Shown in pieces: positions 1 to 13,400 of a stretch of 64,000 bases of DNA. The translations under genes were made by a program, and so were the position numbers. The first letter of the stretch is position 1; every line of letters begins with the position of its first letter. Below the pieces are notes generated by a model. It saw only the letters and a list, made by a program, of their open reading frames with translations. It was not told the DNA's origin and searched no databases. This DNA is from Neodontobutis hainanensis (taxonomy: Eukaryota > Chordata > Actinopteri > Gobiiformes > Odontobutidae). The stretch is taken from positions 3,303,501 to 3,367,500 of the forward strand of contig JALDNG010000022.1 of NCBI GenBank assembly GCA_024349245.1, given 5' to 3'.

Positions 1-2630
1 AACGCACAGCAACAGAAGGTGTGCGAGTGTGACTCAGGCCTGGACCAGACAGGAAAAAAGTACAAGCTGTGTGACTGCACTAAAGGAGCGCAGGGCTTTA
101 CCGCTAACCCCTCCGGCACAATTCACTCTTCAGGGCACTTCCAGTGTCTTATCGCCTGTTGAAGTGAAACTGCGGAAATTAGGCGAGCTCTATCACGCAG
201 CCAGACGCCGGTGTGTGCTCAACAATAGGAAACTGTTCCCAGGCACGAGCGAGGGTAGACTTTATCCACAGACATGTCATCCAGCTCAGCCCTGTCTCAC
301 ACACACACTTCAAAACACAAAATCCAGACAGAAAGGATGAGACAGCATGCATGGGATCAAGGTTGACTTTGATATGCGACACAAGCCAAATACTTCAGTA
401 CCAAGTTTATTGTTTGAGCAAACCAATATGTCTGTGTGGTTTTGAAATCCATTTTTCCGGATTATGGCCAGACAGACAGGGGAAAAGGAAAACTACTTGA
501 CTGGGAGACGGCTATGTCTGGTGTGAATTGGCCTGGGAAACTCAGGTCTGCGTTTGACTTTCTTCTAAGTCATCCATCGATGATCACTTTTGAGAATAAA
601 GTTGGATGTGCATTACATGTGGGCAGTACAATACACATTCCTCCACTGTAAAGTAGACCCAAGACACACTTGACATAATTTAAGTAATGGTTTGATGATG
701 GAGGTACTGTAGTTAGGGATTTGTTTCCCAAACCTTGGCCTGAATCTGTCCAATATAGAAAATACAGCCCTTCCATTCAGCAACAGTTTAAACTATATAA
801 TATAAAAGAGTTGTGTTTCAGATTTCAACACCAATGTATAAGTTAGGTTTTGTTTTACTATTAACATTTTTAAGTACTTTTCCATTCCATGTGCGTCTCA
901 TAGTTTTACCAGGCTTCCCTTGTTGAATCTAAAACCCGGGTCGTGTGCACAGTGGGAGCGATGCAGTGGAAATGTAAATGGGCAGTTTGATGAAACCCAG
1001 CTCGTAGTCCTCTGAGGTTTGAATGAGCATAAACTGGGGAGAACAGACCGTTCCTAACAAGCACCACAATAAAACCCTTTATTAATCAACCTTAATCATC
1101 CACCATTAGGCATAATTACCACAAAAACTCATTTAGAGAGACAGACGGTACTGTTTATTTAAGCCCGTCTCTATTTGTGTGGAATGTGCTGAACATGGAG
1201 CTGTAAACCTAAACTGCATTGTAGCTGGACTTTGTTGAGTCACACGGCGTCCAGAGGGAGAAGGAACTCAACCATCAATAGGCTCATTTGAAATGGAAGC
1301 ATAATAAGGGAACATTTCTTGGCAGAATGAAGCCTTGCCACCCATTTCCTCTTGTATAACATCATGAAACATAACTAGAAGGAACATGCTGAGAAAAGTC
1401 TTCACTGAACATACAGTGACTAACCCTGCAATATCTACACCAGCAGCCTGTCACAGGCTCTGTGAATAAAGATAGCATGTGAGAAAGCAATTAGAAACAA
1501 TTGTGGCCAGATGATGTATCAGATCCCAAGGAGGAGCGTCTCGTTTTCATGGGGATTCTTCTTCTTCAGATCCTAAAGCACATTCCACCGAAGAGGCCAA
1601 ACCAGAGCCTATTGCCCCGGACTACATAGTGCGTGCTGAAGGCCTCGCTGTCCTCGGCTGACCCTGTTGTTATTTGCTGCTGTTGATGGAAAATTTTATG
1701 AAGCAAAGCTCAGTTTCACCACAAAACCCAAACGGAGCATGAGCCAAAAGAAAGAAGAGGGATGAGAGGAATGGAGGAGAACTAACCTTGAAGCAGAAAT
1801 GATCAGGGTCATAAAGGATGTGATACAATACAGTCAAGGGATGTAGGTGTGTACACTTCCTAAAAATGGTTGACTCTGTTCCTTTTTTCAAATCTACTTC
1901 CAGGCTACGAACCACAGAAGTCAAATAAAGTGCAACTGGACAAGAAGCAAGCACGGCATCTAGGCTGTCTTTATCCCTAATTACAAACTACAACAGGGCA
2001 AATCAAACTGACCAATCTCTATAGGAAGCAACTGCTTTTATCATCCACAACAGAGAAACTGCACTCAGATGAAAAGCAGACTAGGTTTCTTCTTTCTCAT
2101 TGAACTAACAATGAGTGAAAGCTGTATACGTCAAAGTCTCAAGGTATAAGCTCACTATAGTTACAAAATATTTAGTCTAACCCCAGACTTTAATACAGTA
2201 CTTTTCCATAATTGCACCATTTACTTGCCCTACAGTTATACAATTGTAGCCATAATGGTATAATACACTAATAGGGCTAGGATAAGCGCATCCCATTGTT
2301 TAAATTCAACAACTAGAACTGTGCAGGCCTGCCAAAAATAAACACTTATGTGAGAGGCCTATTAAATCTGTAAACACACATTATGTAAATCCTGTTGCTA
2401 GGGCTTGGACACAAAACATTAACACAAGACGTCATCTTTTCTCAGTACAAACACTGTTACTGACAGATATGATGCAACTGTAACTGTATTCACCATGTAC
2501 TGCTTCAGAACAAGAGAAATATCTTTTTGTTCTTAGTTGAAAAACCTTGAGACCAGACGAGCAGACTATGGCAGAATAGTAACTCAGAGTACATAGTACA
2601 AAGTAAATTAATCAACTATTAACAAAAATA
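1..2630. other. Non-coding DNA, probably palld intron; no gene recognised
   Basis: Only short open frames occur and none resembles a protein family I know. None shows a convincing exon flanked by splice sites. The base composition is AT-rich and there is no obvious tandem repeat. Because a palld coding exon on the minus strand lies to the right, this stretch is most simply intronic or downstream palld sequence; that placement is inference. Confidence 0.5.
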
Positions 2631-2639
2631 AGGATGCTA
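2631..2639. repeat. Target-site duplication, left copy, of Rex3-like element
   Basis: The sequence aggatgcta is repeated exactly at 4480-4488, immediately after the GATG tail. It borders the 5'-truncated coding sequence directly. Confidence 0.85.
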
Positions 2640-4449
2640 AGCGAGCTGCAGCACGGGTGGTTGTGGAGGCAAAAACTCGGGTCTGGGAGGAGTTCGGTGA
2701 GGCCATGGAAAAAGACTATCAGTCGGCCTCGAAGAAATTCTGGCAAACCGTCCGGCGCCTCAGGAGGGGGAAGCAGTGCCCTGCCAACACTGTTTACAGT
2801 GGAGGTGGGAATCTGCTGACCTCAACTGGGGATATTGTTGGATGGTGGAAGGAATATTTCGAGGATCTCCTCAACCCCACCGTCACGTCTTCCACTGAGG
2901 AAGCAGAGGCCGAGGGCTCAGAGGTGGACTCGTCCATCACTCAGGCTGAAGTCACTGAGGTAGTTGGGAAGCTCCTCGGTGGCAAGGCACCGGGGGTGGA
3001 TGAGATACGCCCTGAGTACCTCAAGTCTCTGGATGTTGTAGGGCTGTCTTGGTTGACACGCCTCTGCAACATCGCGTGGCGTTTGGGGACAGTACCTCTG
3101 GACTGGCAGACCGGGTGGTGGTCCCTCTGTTCAAGAAGGGGGACCGGAGGGTGTGTTCCAACTACAGAGGGATCACACTCCTTAGCCTCCCCGGGAAAGT
3201 CTATGCCAGGGTACTGGAGAGGAGAATGCGGCCGATAGTTGAACCTCGGATTCAGGAGGAACAATGCGGTTTTCGTCCCGGTCGTGGAACACTGGACCAG
3301 CTCTATACCCTCTCCAGGGTGCTGGAGGGATTATGGGAGTTTGCCCAACCAGTCCACATGTGCTTTGTGGATCTGGAGAAGGCATTCGACTGTGTCCCTC
3401 GCGGTGCCCTGTGGGGGGCGCTCTGGGAGTATGGAGTCCGGGGCCCTTTGCTAAGGGCTATCCGGTCCCTGTACGACCGGAGCAGGAGCTTGGTTCGCAT
3501 TGCCGGCAGTAAGTCAGACCTGTTCCCGGTGAATGTTGGACTCCGGCAGGTCTGCCCTTTGTCACCGGTCCTGTTCATTATCTTTATGGACAGGATTTCT
3601 AGGCGCAGCCAGGGGCCGGAGGGAGTCTGCTTTGGGGCCCACAGGATTTCATCTCTGCTTTTTGCAGATGATGTTGTCCTGTTGGCTCCATCAGGCCAGG
3701 ACCTTCAAAGTTCACTGGGGCGGTTTGCAGCCGAGTGTGAAGCGGCTGGGATGAGGATCAGCACCTCCAAGTCTGAGACCATGGTTCTCAGTCGGAAAAG
3801 GGTGGCTTGCCCCCTCCAGGTTGGTGGAGAGCTCCTGCCTCAAGTGGAGGAGTTTAAGTATCTCGGGGTCTTGTTCACGAGTGTGGGAAGGAAGGAACGT
3901 GAGCTCGACAGACGGATCGGTGCAGCTTCTGCAGTAATGCGGTCAATGTACCGGTCTGTCGTGGTGAAGAAGGAGCTGAGCTGTAAGGCAAAGCTCTCGA
4001 TTTACCAGTCGATCTACGTTCCTACCCTCACCTATGGTCATGAGCTTTGGGTCGTGACCGAAAGAACAAGATCCCGGATACAGGCGGCCGAAATGAGCTT
4101 TCTCCGCAGAGTCGCGGGGCGCTCCCTTAGAGATAGGGTGAGGAGCTCGGTCACTCGGGAGGAGCTCAAAGTAGAGCCGCTGCTCCTTCACATCAAGAGG
4201 AGCCAGCTGAGGTGGCTCGGGCATCTGTTTCGGATGCCTCCCGGATGCCTCCCTAGGGAGGTGTTCCGGGCATGTCCCACCGGGAGGAGACCTCGGGGAA
4301 GACCTAGGACACGCTGGAGGGACTATGTCTCTGGGCTGGCCTGGGAACGCCTCGGTATCCCCCCGGAAGAGCTGGAGGAAGTGTCTGGGGAGAGGGAAGT
4401 GTGGGCTTCTCTGCTTAGACTGCTGCCCCCGCGACCCGGCCCCGGATAA
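2640..4449 (+). pseudogene. RTE LINE reverse transcriptase, one frameshift, N-terminus missing
   Basis: The frame opens at the truncated left edge (residues KRAAARVVVEAKTRVWEEF) and reads to about 3110. Coding then continues in another frame from about 3108 to the stop at 4447-4449. The switch falls in a run of G where one G appears to be missing before the GVVVPLFKKGD-type block. Downstream RT blocks are clear: SNYRGITLL, EEQCGFRPGRGTLDQ, FVDLEKAFDCV, and catalytic FADDVVLL near 3660-3685. After them come KYLGV and the RTE C-terminal WLGHLFRM and RGRPRTRW segments. The upstream endonuclease domain is absent through truncation. Only the single frameshift and the truncation separate it from an intact C-terminal half, so it is probably fairly young. 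Confidence 0.88.
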
Positions 4450-4479
4450 GCGGTAGAAAATGGATGGATGGATGGATGG
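2640..4479 (+). mobile_element. Rex3-like RTE-clade LINE, 5'-truncated
   Basis: A non-LTR retrotransposon copy. The left end begins inside the coding region, as in 5' truncation during target-primed reverse transcription. The right end is a very short 3' UTR after the stop at 4447-4449, running into GATG/ATGG tandem repeats (about 4459-4480), the tail described for fish Rex3. The 9-bp duplication aggatgcta lies at 2631-2639 and again at 4480-4488, marking the insertion borders. Reverse-transcriptase motifs are intact through most of the copy. The element sits inside the presumed palld intron, in the sense opposite to palld. Confidence 0.9.
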
Positions 4480-4488
4480 AGGATGCTA
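4480..4488. repeat. Target-site duplication, right copy, of Rex3-like element
   Basis: An exact second copy of aggatgcta follows the ATGG-repeat tail. Its first base may be shared with the tail. Confidence 0.85.
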
Positions 4489-7400
4489 TATTGAACAACA
4501 TGGACCATCATTGGCATTGGGCTTTTGAACAACAGAGAGCAGTCGGTGGACGCCTGAAACCAAGAACAACAACTCCTTCTTCCCAACTGAAATGAGACCG
4601 TACAATCAGTCAGTCTATGGCAGATGAAATCTGAATAAATTAATTTAAAAATACTTAATATTGAATGAATTTCCCCATGGGGATTAAGTTAAAGTGTATT
4701 AACTATTTTGATAGACCTAGCATGTTTATTGGATCCAACGCTATTTTTGGCTCACAGTGTTAGTATAAACTTAAGCTGCAAAAAGTTATCTTGCGCTAAA
4801 CCCACATTAACTAGGCTAACAGACAGAAAAGCTAACAACCAAAGTTAGCAGCTACTGAGCACTGTAAACCATTTGTCATCACATGGTTTACAGGGCTCAT
4901 GGGCTCTAACTTGAACATGCTAAGTAAATGATTCATCCAGAATGAAATCTCAGTGTTCATATTGTTTTAAGGGTAATTACATTAAGTTATTTCTTCTCTA
5001 AAAGATTATAAAAGACCATTTTTATTTCGTGCTGTCATCATGTGTAAGTAGGACATATTACCTCCTCTGTTCTGCAGTGTGTCCACAAATAAAATCATCT
5101 CAATAAAGAAGTGTGTCCCATTCAGTGATGGATTCCTGTTAATGTGGCACCGATTCAGGGGTGAGAGGTCAGGGGAATATTCTGGACGAAGGACAGCTGC
5201 ACATAACATTCAGAGGTCTGAGCGGAAGAGACAAAGTGTAGGCCTATTTGTCTCCATGGAATTTCAAGAAAAGGGAGAGAGGGTTGGCCGGTCCATCAAC
5301 AGAGATCGAGAACGTCTAACTAAACACTACTGTTACTGCTGCAACTAGTGTTTTTGTGCTTTTCAATAGACAGAGTTAAGTATAAGGGCTATGTCAGTGG
5401 AGGGAGTTAAGGGTGTGTATTTTAGAAAGACCGTGACAGACATGGGTTGCAGCTGAGCAACACAAAGACGCACCACACAAAGATATAACAATTCTGTATC
5501 TTTCATTTAGCAGGTTACATTGAACATAAATAAAGAACAACAAATTTGTGATGTATTGTGTAGTACTACTTACAATCAACACATTTAAATTGTGAGACAA
5601 ATACAATATAACTGGTTCATGAATATGCAACAGGTGATCTTTAGGACACCGTTATTATAATTCCATGAAAACATAATTCCACAGATTTACATCATCAGAA
5701 AACTTTATCATTTAGCTCAATACAAAGAACAGCTAAAGTTTTTACATGTGGACAACCACCTGACTAAACCACAAAGGGACACTACAAACCAATATGGCTG
5801 CCCTTTAAACTTACCTAGACAGTAGCAGCGCTCCTCCTGTTTAAAACAACTCACTATTGATTTCCTACTGATCCAGGTTTGCACGACGAGCGTCTCTTCC
5901 TGACGGCATGACACACACACACTGAGCCTCTCACACTCTTCTCACCAGCATTGCCACTGAGTCACACACGCTCAGAAGGACAGACTGACACACACTGGGG
6001 TGAGAGGCGGAGAGGGCGGGGGCAGCCCACAGCAGCAAAATTCCACACTGGACACGAGGCCAAAAGAATACATGCAGCTCGTTTATATGGACAAATTGGT
6101 TTTGTGGGGTAAGAAAATCGATTAAAATTGGATTTGGCTGCCGCATAATGATTTAGAGGAATTTACGAAGTTGGTCAAGCTGTCTCCATGTCTGTTCAGT
6201 AATCTTTCTGATGGGATATGTGTGGTTAAATATAAAAAAACATGCATGCTCATGAGCTGTATAACAAACTGAATCAAAAACTTTTGCACGCCATGCTTTT
6301 GGCGTTTCTTTCTGTGCCGTCTGCTGACCATCAAAAACACCACAGCAAATCCTGGCTTCAGTCAAATGACCTCGTCGCTATGGAAACCAGCCCATGCTCT
6401 GATCTGTGACGGCAGGATGAGGGGAAATAAAACATGACAGTGGGTATTGCAGCGTGACACAAAGGGTGGGCATTACATAGACTTAATAAGAAACCCCACA
6501 GGGCGGAACTAAATAGGACACTTAAAAAACACTTAAGGGACGGACTAAAATATCTGGGATATGTCAGGATCCAAATAGAGCGCTTTGAGTTGGTAGCACC
6601 TGGCACGAACCGGACAGATGGATGCGGCCACTGGGCACATTCAAAGTTAGACTCTACATCCACCTAAGTCAGCATATAAATCTATTATTTGAGGTTTGCC
6701 TGTGACCAAAGCTGATGGCTCAGTAGAACCAGAGGCTTTAGTGTGTTTTGGCTTTTAGTTCTCTGCGGGAGCTCCATTTAGGCTCCAACACAAGGGGTAT
6801 ATTTTGGTAACTGGAGAGGCCAAAGCTGACCGCTGAGATGTGGCAGGTGGGATTATTTGTGGACGGTTGTTACTAGAATGGTCTTGGCCATTTGTGTCAG
6901 ACTGTAGACAAGGGTTTGTGTCCTGGGGTCTACACTTAGACATTTGTTCACTCATTTGACAGGAACATTTTTTAGTTAATATATTTGTAAAAGTAGAATT
7001 ACTGAAATACTACATCCACTAATAGTAGTTGATTGAGAATACATGTTACTTTTTTAACAGGAAGTCATACTATTATTTCTGCTTATCTATTTTTGGATAG
7101 TTACAGTTGTCGCACAAAAGTCTTATTTATTTATCCTCATCTTTGAGCGCTTATGGACAAAACCCATGTCCATGTCTAAAAATAATAATATTAGTTCTTT
7201 CAGACTATAATGTTTTAACAATGTAATGTTTTAGCACAATAAATAATAATAATAATTAAAAAAAAACATTTACCCCTTTTGTCTTCTTATTTCACAAAAA
7301 AGGGCATGTCCACAGAGATAATTTTAATAATTTATGGTCTAACATGTATAAAACTGCTTTTAATATTTTTATTTATTTTAAAATAGACTTTAGGTACATT

Positions 7401-10400
7401 ACGGATGTAAAATAAAATATTCTAACCCATACATGCATCAGTAACAGCTTGATGTGCAGTTGTCTCTGTAATGCCTCTTTAAAGTATCACATTAAATCAA
7501 GGTTGTTTTTCATTGATGTATGTATTTTTACAAAAGGTTTCACAGTTGTGTCCCTACATTTAGTCAACACTGTCAGACATTTGTAATTAAGTAATACATT
7601 TTGAAAATATTACAGGCAGTAGGAAATCTGAAGGACCCCTTCAAGAATTCAGTTTTTGCTTAGTGTACTCAAATCCACACCTTCTGGGCTACTACTTACC
7701 TCTGCGTTTTGTGAAAAAATATATATATAAAAAAACTTAAATCAATGGGATTTGTTCAGTTCACAGCCAGAACAAAAAGAAGAGTTTCTAAAACAAGAAA
7801 GATGTAAACTGAAATATAAGGATGGGCGGAAAGCATTTGAGTTATTTTGTCTAAAAAAACATGAATGTGCTTCTCCTCTAGCAGTTCTCAGTTTGTCCCC
7901 ACCGGGCTTATTTTGTCCTCTCTGTGCTCTGTTAATCTTCTCAAGAAACATAATGAAATGCATACTGTTTGTTGGTTTTACAGTAAAAACAAACAAACAA
8001 ACTAGGCTTTTAGTTTAAAAAAAGAAAAAGAAAAAACTTATTTGGATCTAGTTATATTATTGAAGACAGTCTTTTTTTGTTCTGACTACAACATTTGACA
8101 ATAAGCAACTTTTAGAAACTGCCACTGTTGAATTTATTTTGTTGAAAACTATTAAAGCTGTCGTTGAATAATTCAATGCCGCCCTGTCAGTGTCAACTCC
8201 ATTAGATAAAGTTTTTCAAAAGAAATGACAATTTTCTTTATTTTTGTTTAAAAATACTTGGTTGTACGTTAAAATGTGTATGGTCATCAAACACAAGAAT
8301 GTATTTTTAAGCCTAAAACAATTTTTAATCACTGTTTAATCTAAAATGTAGATTAAATTGAGCAGTTCAATTAACAAACAAACAACATTTTAATAAAAAA
8401 TTATGTACATATTAAAATGCACATTCTTGTAGTTTTTAGTTTTTGGATATAACTTTTATTTGTTTGTTTTCATTTGAACATTTTAATTTAGGCAATATAT
8501 ATATATATATAAGAGCTTATTAATATTTAAAAATCACCATAAAAGATACATTTTATAATTTAAAAAGGTATACTCTTCATATTGATTTAAAGAGGTACCA
8601 TTTGACATTAGGCATGGGACAGAATGAGAATCCTAATTTCAAAGTAACTCATGTTTGCCTCAGTCCAGCTTTTGGTGACTTTATCCAATTCTTAAAGGGC
8701 AAGTGCTCAAGCTCAGCTAAAGATGTGTAGCAATGGTAACATAAAAAGCATTGTACATCACCTTTGTAACATTAAAATAAAAGAGGAAGCCCTTTTACTG
8801 GATGTTAATTACTAAGCGACTCGTCTCATCACTCCCCCAGTGAAAAAGCAGATGACAAAAGCTTTCCAACTCATGAGTCAACAATATATCAGGAGATTAC
8901 GCCAGAGCAGCGTTTCAAAACAGGTGCATGCAGATACATACTAGAGACAAGTACGCATACTTCTTCATTTGAACACCCATGTGTGCATCATGTCACTGTT
9001 TAAGAGGTCATTATAAGGCCAGTTAAATAGATGCATGTTGTCATGGCAATCCAAGGAGACGGTATGACACTAACAAAAACAGACCATGTGCTCTCATGAT
9101 GTCATACTGCGAGGCTAATACATCCTCCCAAACTGTCAAATAAATCCAGCCGGAAAACAACAACGGCACCATCGAGAAGAGGCTGAAATTAAACATATCG
9201 CCAGAATAAAATAAAAAAAAAAGAATGAGGCTCCATACAAAGAGCAGATGTTTTTTTGGAGTTAATGGAGCTTAGATCAGCAGTGATTTTAGGTGGAAGT
9301 AGTTGTACAGAAGTTAAAAGCATAATTAAATTGGACATTTCCCTAAACATCAATACTTTACAGGCTTCTGCGTTCAACATGTGCTCACACCTGCGCTTAC
9401 ATCACATCCTTTACAGTAAATAATCGGCAATTTGAAGATTTCTAAGCCCTTTTCTAACCACCATTATCAATCTTCCTGCCACTGAGTACCTACAGATGGG
9501 GACAAACCACAGCACCCCTTTAAGCTACAGTATGTATCATAACCTTCTGGGAATTACAATTAGCACATGTGCTAAATATAATCTGTATGGAGCCACACAG
9601 ACCACCACTCTCTACTTTATCATGCAGAAAAGCTTCTGTGCTGTTGACTGGATTATTTGTAGATGTGGAAATGAAACGGGAATGAAGACACATATGGCAT
9701 ATTTTCTTCTGTAGAACCAAACGAGTAAATAGTCAGTGATCCCACTTCCACCAGCCACCCACAGCTTTGCCACAAACATTCAAACATACAACATCTGCAG
9801 AAGACGTGATAGACAGACCTCACAGTCTAGCGTGGGTAGACAACATCATCAATACTTTTATAGTTTCAAATCTTCAGGAGGCACAAGATACTTTAGACAT
9901 GTGAAGTGAAACAAAAATGCTGGAACACTATTCTGAAAGCAGTGTTTTATAAACATTATTAGCAAGTGTTTGCCCCATAAAGCCTGCCTCCAATTGACTG
10001 AGTCCATTTGCTGGTTATTGTTCTGTTAAACAAGCTAGAACTCGATGTCACGTTACCCAGCATGAGGGATGGGAAAAAAAATGGTGTTTACAGTGGAGTG
10101 CTGCACAATATTAAATTGCAAATTTTAATTGTGCAATAACTTCTACAAAGAAATCTTGATTAATATCTAATCAGTGTAAAAACCAGCATGTGAGACGAGT
10201 TAACCTTACTGTGTGGTGCTTATTTGTTGGAGAGTTTATGGAGGTTTTTGAGCTTTTTAATAGGTTCTAAATGAAGTGTGAAAACAACAATCTGTAGTTA
10301 CATAATTTGAAGGGCCAGTTGGTAGGCTACCACTGTACTTACACATATTGCTTGAGAAATGTGATAATGTCATAACTTTCAAATATTAGAAAACACTAAT

Positions 10401-13400
10401 GTGTAATGAGAACCTGAGTCCTTGGTTATAGTAAAGGCTTTAAAAAGAATTGAGGAAATGTGGTATCTAGACTGGAACTTGTTCTAGTTACACTGCCAAA
10501 TTAATTTGGTCACACCAGACCAAACATTATTCAAGTTCAGGCTGTTTTAGCAATGCTGATATTGCATCAGTTTATATTGTGCTTGCAGTACAGTTGTAAT
10601 ATAGTGTCCAGTCCTAACTGTGTGGGCCATTTTAGCATGTCAAATGAATTATCATCAAAGTCCAATGCATACTCAGGAGAAATGTTTTCCTAACATTGTG
10701 CAAACATAGCCCTGCCTTTAAAAGACATACTCTCAAAGCTTAAGAATTTAAACAAAATTAATAAAGTTAGTGTTTAGTGGTACTTCCCATAGCAACCTAC
10801 ATTTGTGACCTGACCTTTTTCCTAACATGGCAAATACTTCTAACTTAATAGAACAGGTTGTTATGAATGAGTTCAGTGTTTATTGCTCCAGTTTTCTTCT
10901 ACTGTCTATTTGAACTCTGTGCCCTCTCCTCAATACAAATTTATCGCCTCAGACCAAAGCTCTAAAATGACAGATGAGCCCGTCCAGATCGTCCTCATCG
11001 TTTCGTCTCCCCCTTTTCCTCTTGTAAATCCCCAGGATACTTGTGATCTCACGTCTGTACTTCTGGAGAAATGGGAAGGTTTCTGTAAAAAAGAAATAAA
11101 AAGACAAAAACAGAGCTTCCAGCAAACAAAGATGCATATCTCCAGTTTGTGCATCAGACAGTTTAACGTGTACGCAGCTGTTATCCTGTCCCAATGTACA
11201 TGAGAAACAAGGCTCCGGTACGTTTTATAGATCCCATTTGACCTTGCTTCTGCTCGTAAAAACAAGCATCTCAGCACAGAAAGATTTTTGCACTGGACTT
11301 TGCCAAGAGTACAATACAGTACATCAGCAGGAATCACTTGAGAGAGAAGAAAAGACTTGCTAACACTCTTGAAATTCCTCCACTTCATTAATGTCATAGA
11401 TGCATAATTGGATCGGGCCGGACATCAAACGCGAGCTGTTTGGCAGCCGCACAGGAATCCAAAAAGCGAGGAGAATAATGGCCCAAAAATATCTCATCAA
11501 AAGGCAGATTAATGTAAGCTGGATGTAATGGCCGTGGATTATCGAGCACAAGCAATAAAGCGGAGTTGTTCAACAGGTGAACGGAGGAATGTGGGCCTAT
11601 GCTTACTGTTCACAACGCAGCTGTGGAGCAGACACCCGGGCCCACGCGCCTCAGGATAATTTTACTCCGTAGTGACAAGAAATGAAAGACAAAAGATGCT
11701 CGACATTTCCGAGGCATAAGCTGTGGATACTATTCAACCAGCAAACAAGCCCGATTCTTGATGGCAACCAATCACAGGATGTTTCTAATGCATCCATTTA
11801 TTTTCTTCTGGCTCCAAATAGCATTTTATCTGGAAAATGGTGGTGGGAAAAGTGCCTTATTTTGAATAATAAGGAGCTGGGATTACTCTGTCTATATATA
11901 ATATGTCTATGGTCTGGTGTGGTTTGGTGCAACATTAGAAGAGTACATTTGTGAGGGCCATTGTAAAGCCACTAATAGTTTTTCATGCTTGAGCCTTGAT
12001 GGAGCATGTTCACAGATGAGGTCAAACGGCACCGCTGACCCTGTGTGTGGGAGAAAAGCTTCAGTCCGGAGTAAAGATTTATGGAGTGTTCTCTGGCCAT
12101 CTCCATGTTGAACTCGTCTTAGATTACCATCCTCCTGTCGTGCATGACTGCTGCCTTTGTCCACAACAGACATGCTTCATATTAAATCTGGTATTCTACT
12201 TCTTCAACTGTCACTGATCCACTTATATAACTCGCTACAATCCCCCTTTCCCTCCAAACACTGTACAGCCTTCTCTTTAACCTCTTTAATTCTGCCTGTT
12301 TGCTTAAACAGTATACATCATTTACAGTGTATGCCCAATTATTTTTATTAAAAAGAGCCTAAAAACTATACATATAGCAGTCCCCATGTGTGGGAGAAAT
12401 GCTCGACGATGGGAAAGTATGTTAAAGCAACACGTGTTTAAAGGCTATATATCCACTAAATAATTAGCTTTTCATAAATATCCAATACATATTCTAGTTG
12501 TAATACCAATTGGCATTGATACAATGTTTTTATGTCAAAATCAATTTGAGGCTATTATTAGCAGAATTTACTTGCTTCATATTTCAAACTTTCAGGTGAC
12601 AGTGTTGCTTTAATGTTAGTAACGGCGTAGTAAGAGCTACACAGCGCCCTATCCTAGGCACAAACTAAATACAAAATAATGTTAAATGTATTTGTCATGT
12701 GTCAGTGCCTTAATAATGAATAAGCTCCTTAATCACAAGCCACATTTTGAGTCCAATTTCTTCTTCTAACACGATTAGGTAATGTTGTAATCAGATATTT
12801 GGGCTAAACAATTGAGCAGATTCTGGCAAAGTACCAGCAGGGAGGCAAGTACTGCAAATGGAAAAATCATTGAATGTGGTGTCCTGCCTGAAACAATGAG
12901 TAATAATCAAAGAGTAATTCATGATGCAAGATAATACTCCAAAAATGGCTCAATGTGGTTAGTTATGTTATTTGTTAGTCTGACCCAGGGCCGCTGTGGC
13001 TACAGCTTACCACCATCACCACCAGTGTGTGACTGAGGAGTGAAGGAATAATGCGAGCGCTTTTAGTCTGTGGAAAAAAAAATAACATTATTCTTATTAT
13101 TGCTCATTTATATTTCATTGTCATTATGTTTTCGTGTTTGTGAGAAAAACTGGAGTACCCGGAGGAAACCCACCCACGCACGGGAAGAACATATATAAAA
13201 TCACTGTATTATGCCAACATAGCAGAATATGACGAAACAGTGTCCAAAAAAGTTCCACTTAAACACTTCTGGTCCACGTCCACAAAAATAAATAAACAAA
13301 TAAATAAATAATTCCAATCAAAAATAGTCTATCTGTATCCTGATCTTGTTTAACAACCAAAGTCAATGACTGCTGATATATTGTCCTAACTCTCTTAAAT

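Noticed and set aside
29..340. Open frame of 103 codons at the left edge
   Set aside because: No family resemblance, no splice context, and low-complexity basic/proline composition typical of chance frames.
10949..11194. Minus-strand frame with QKYRREITSILGIYKRKRG after an acceptor-like tract at 11083
   Set aside because: It resembles an exon, but no donor, no recognisable family and no link to palladin could be shown.
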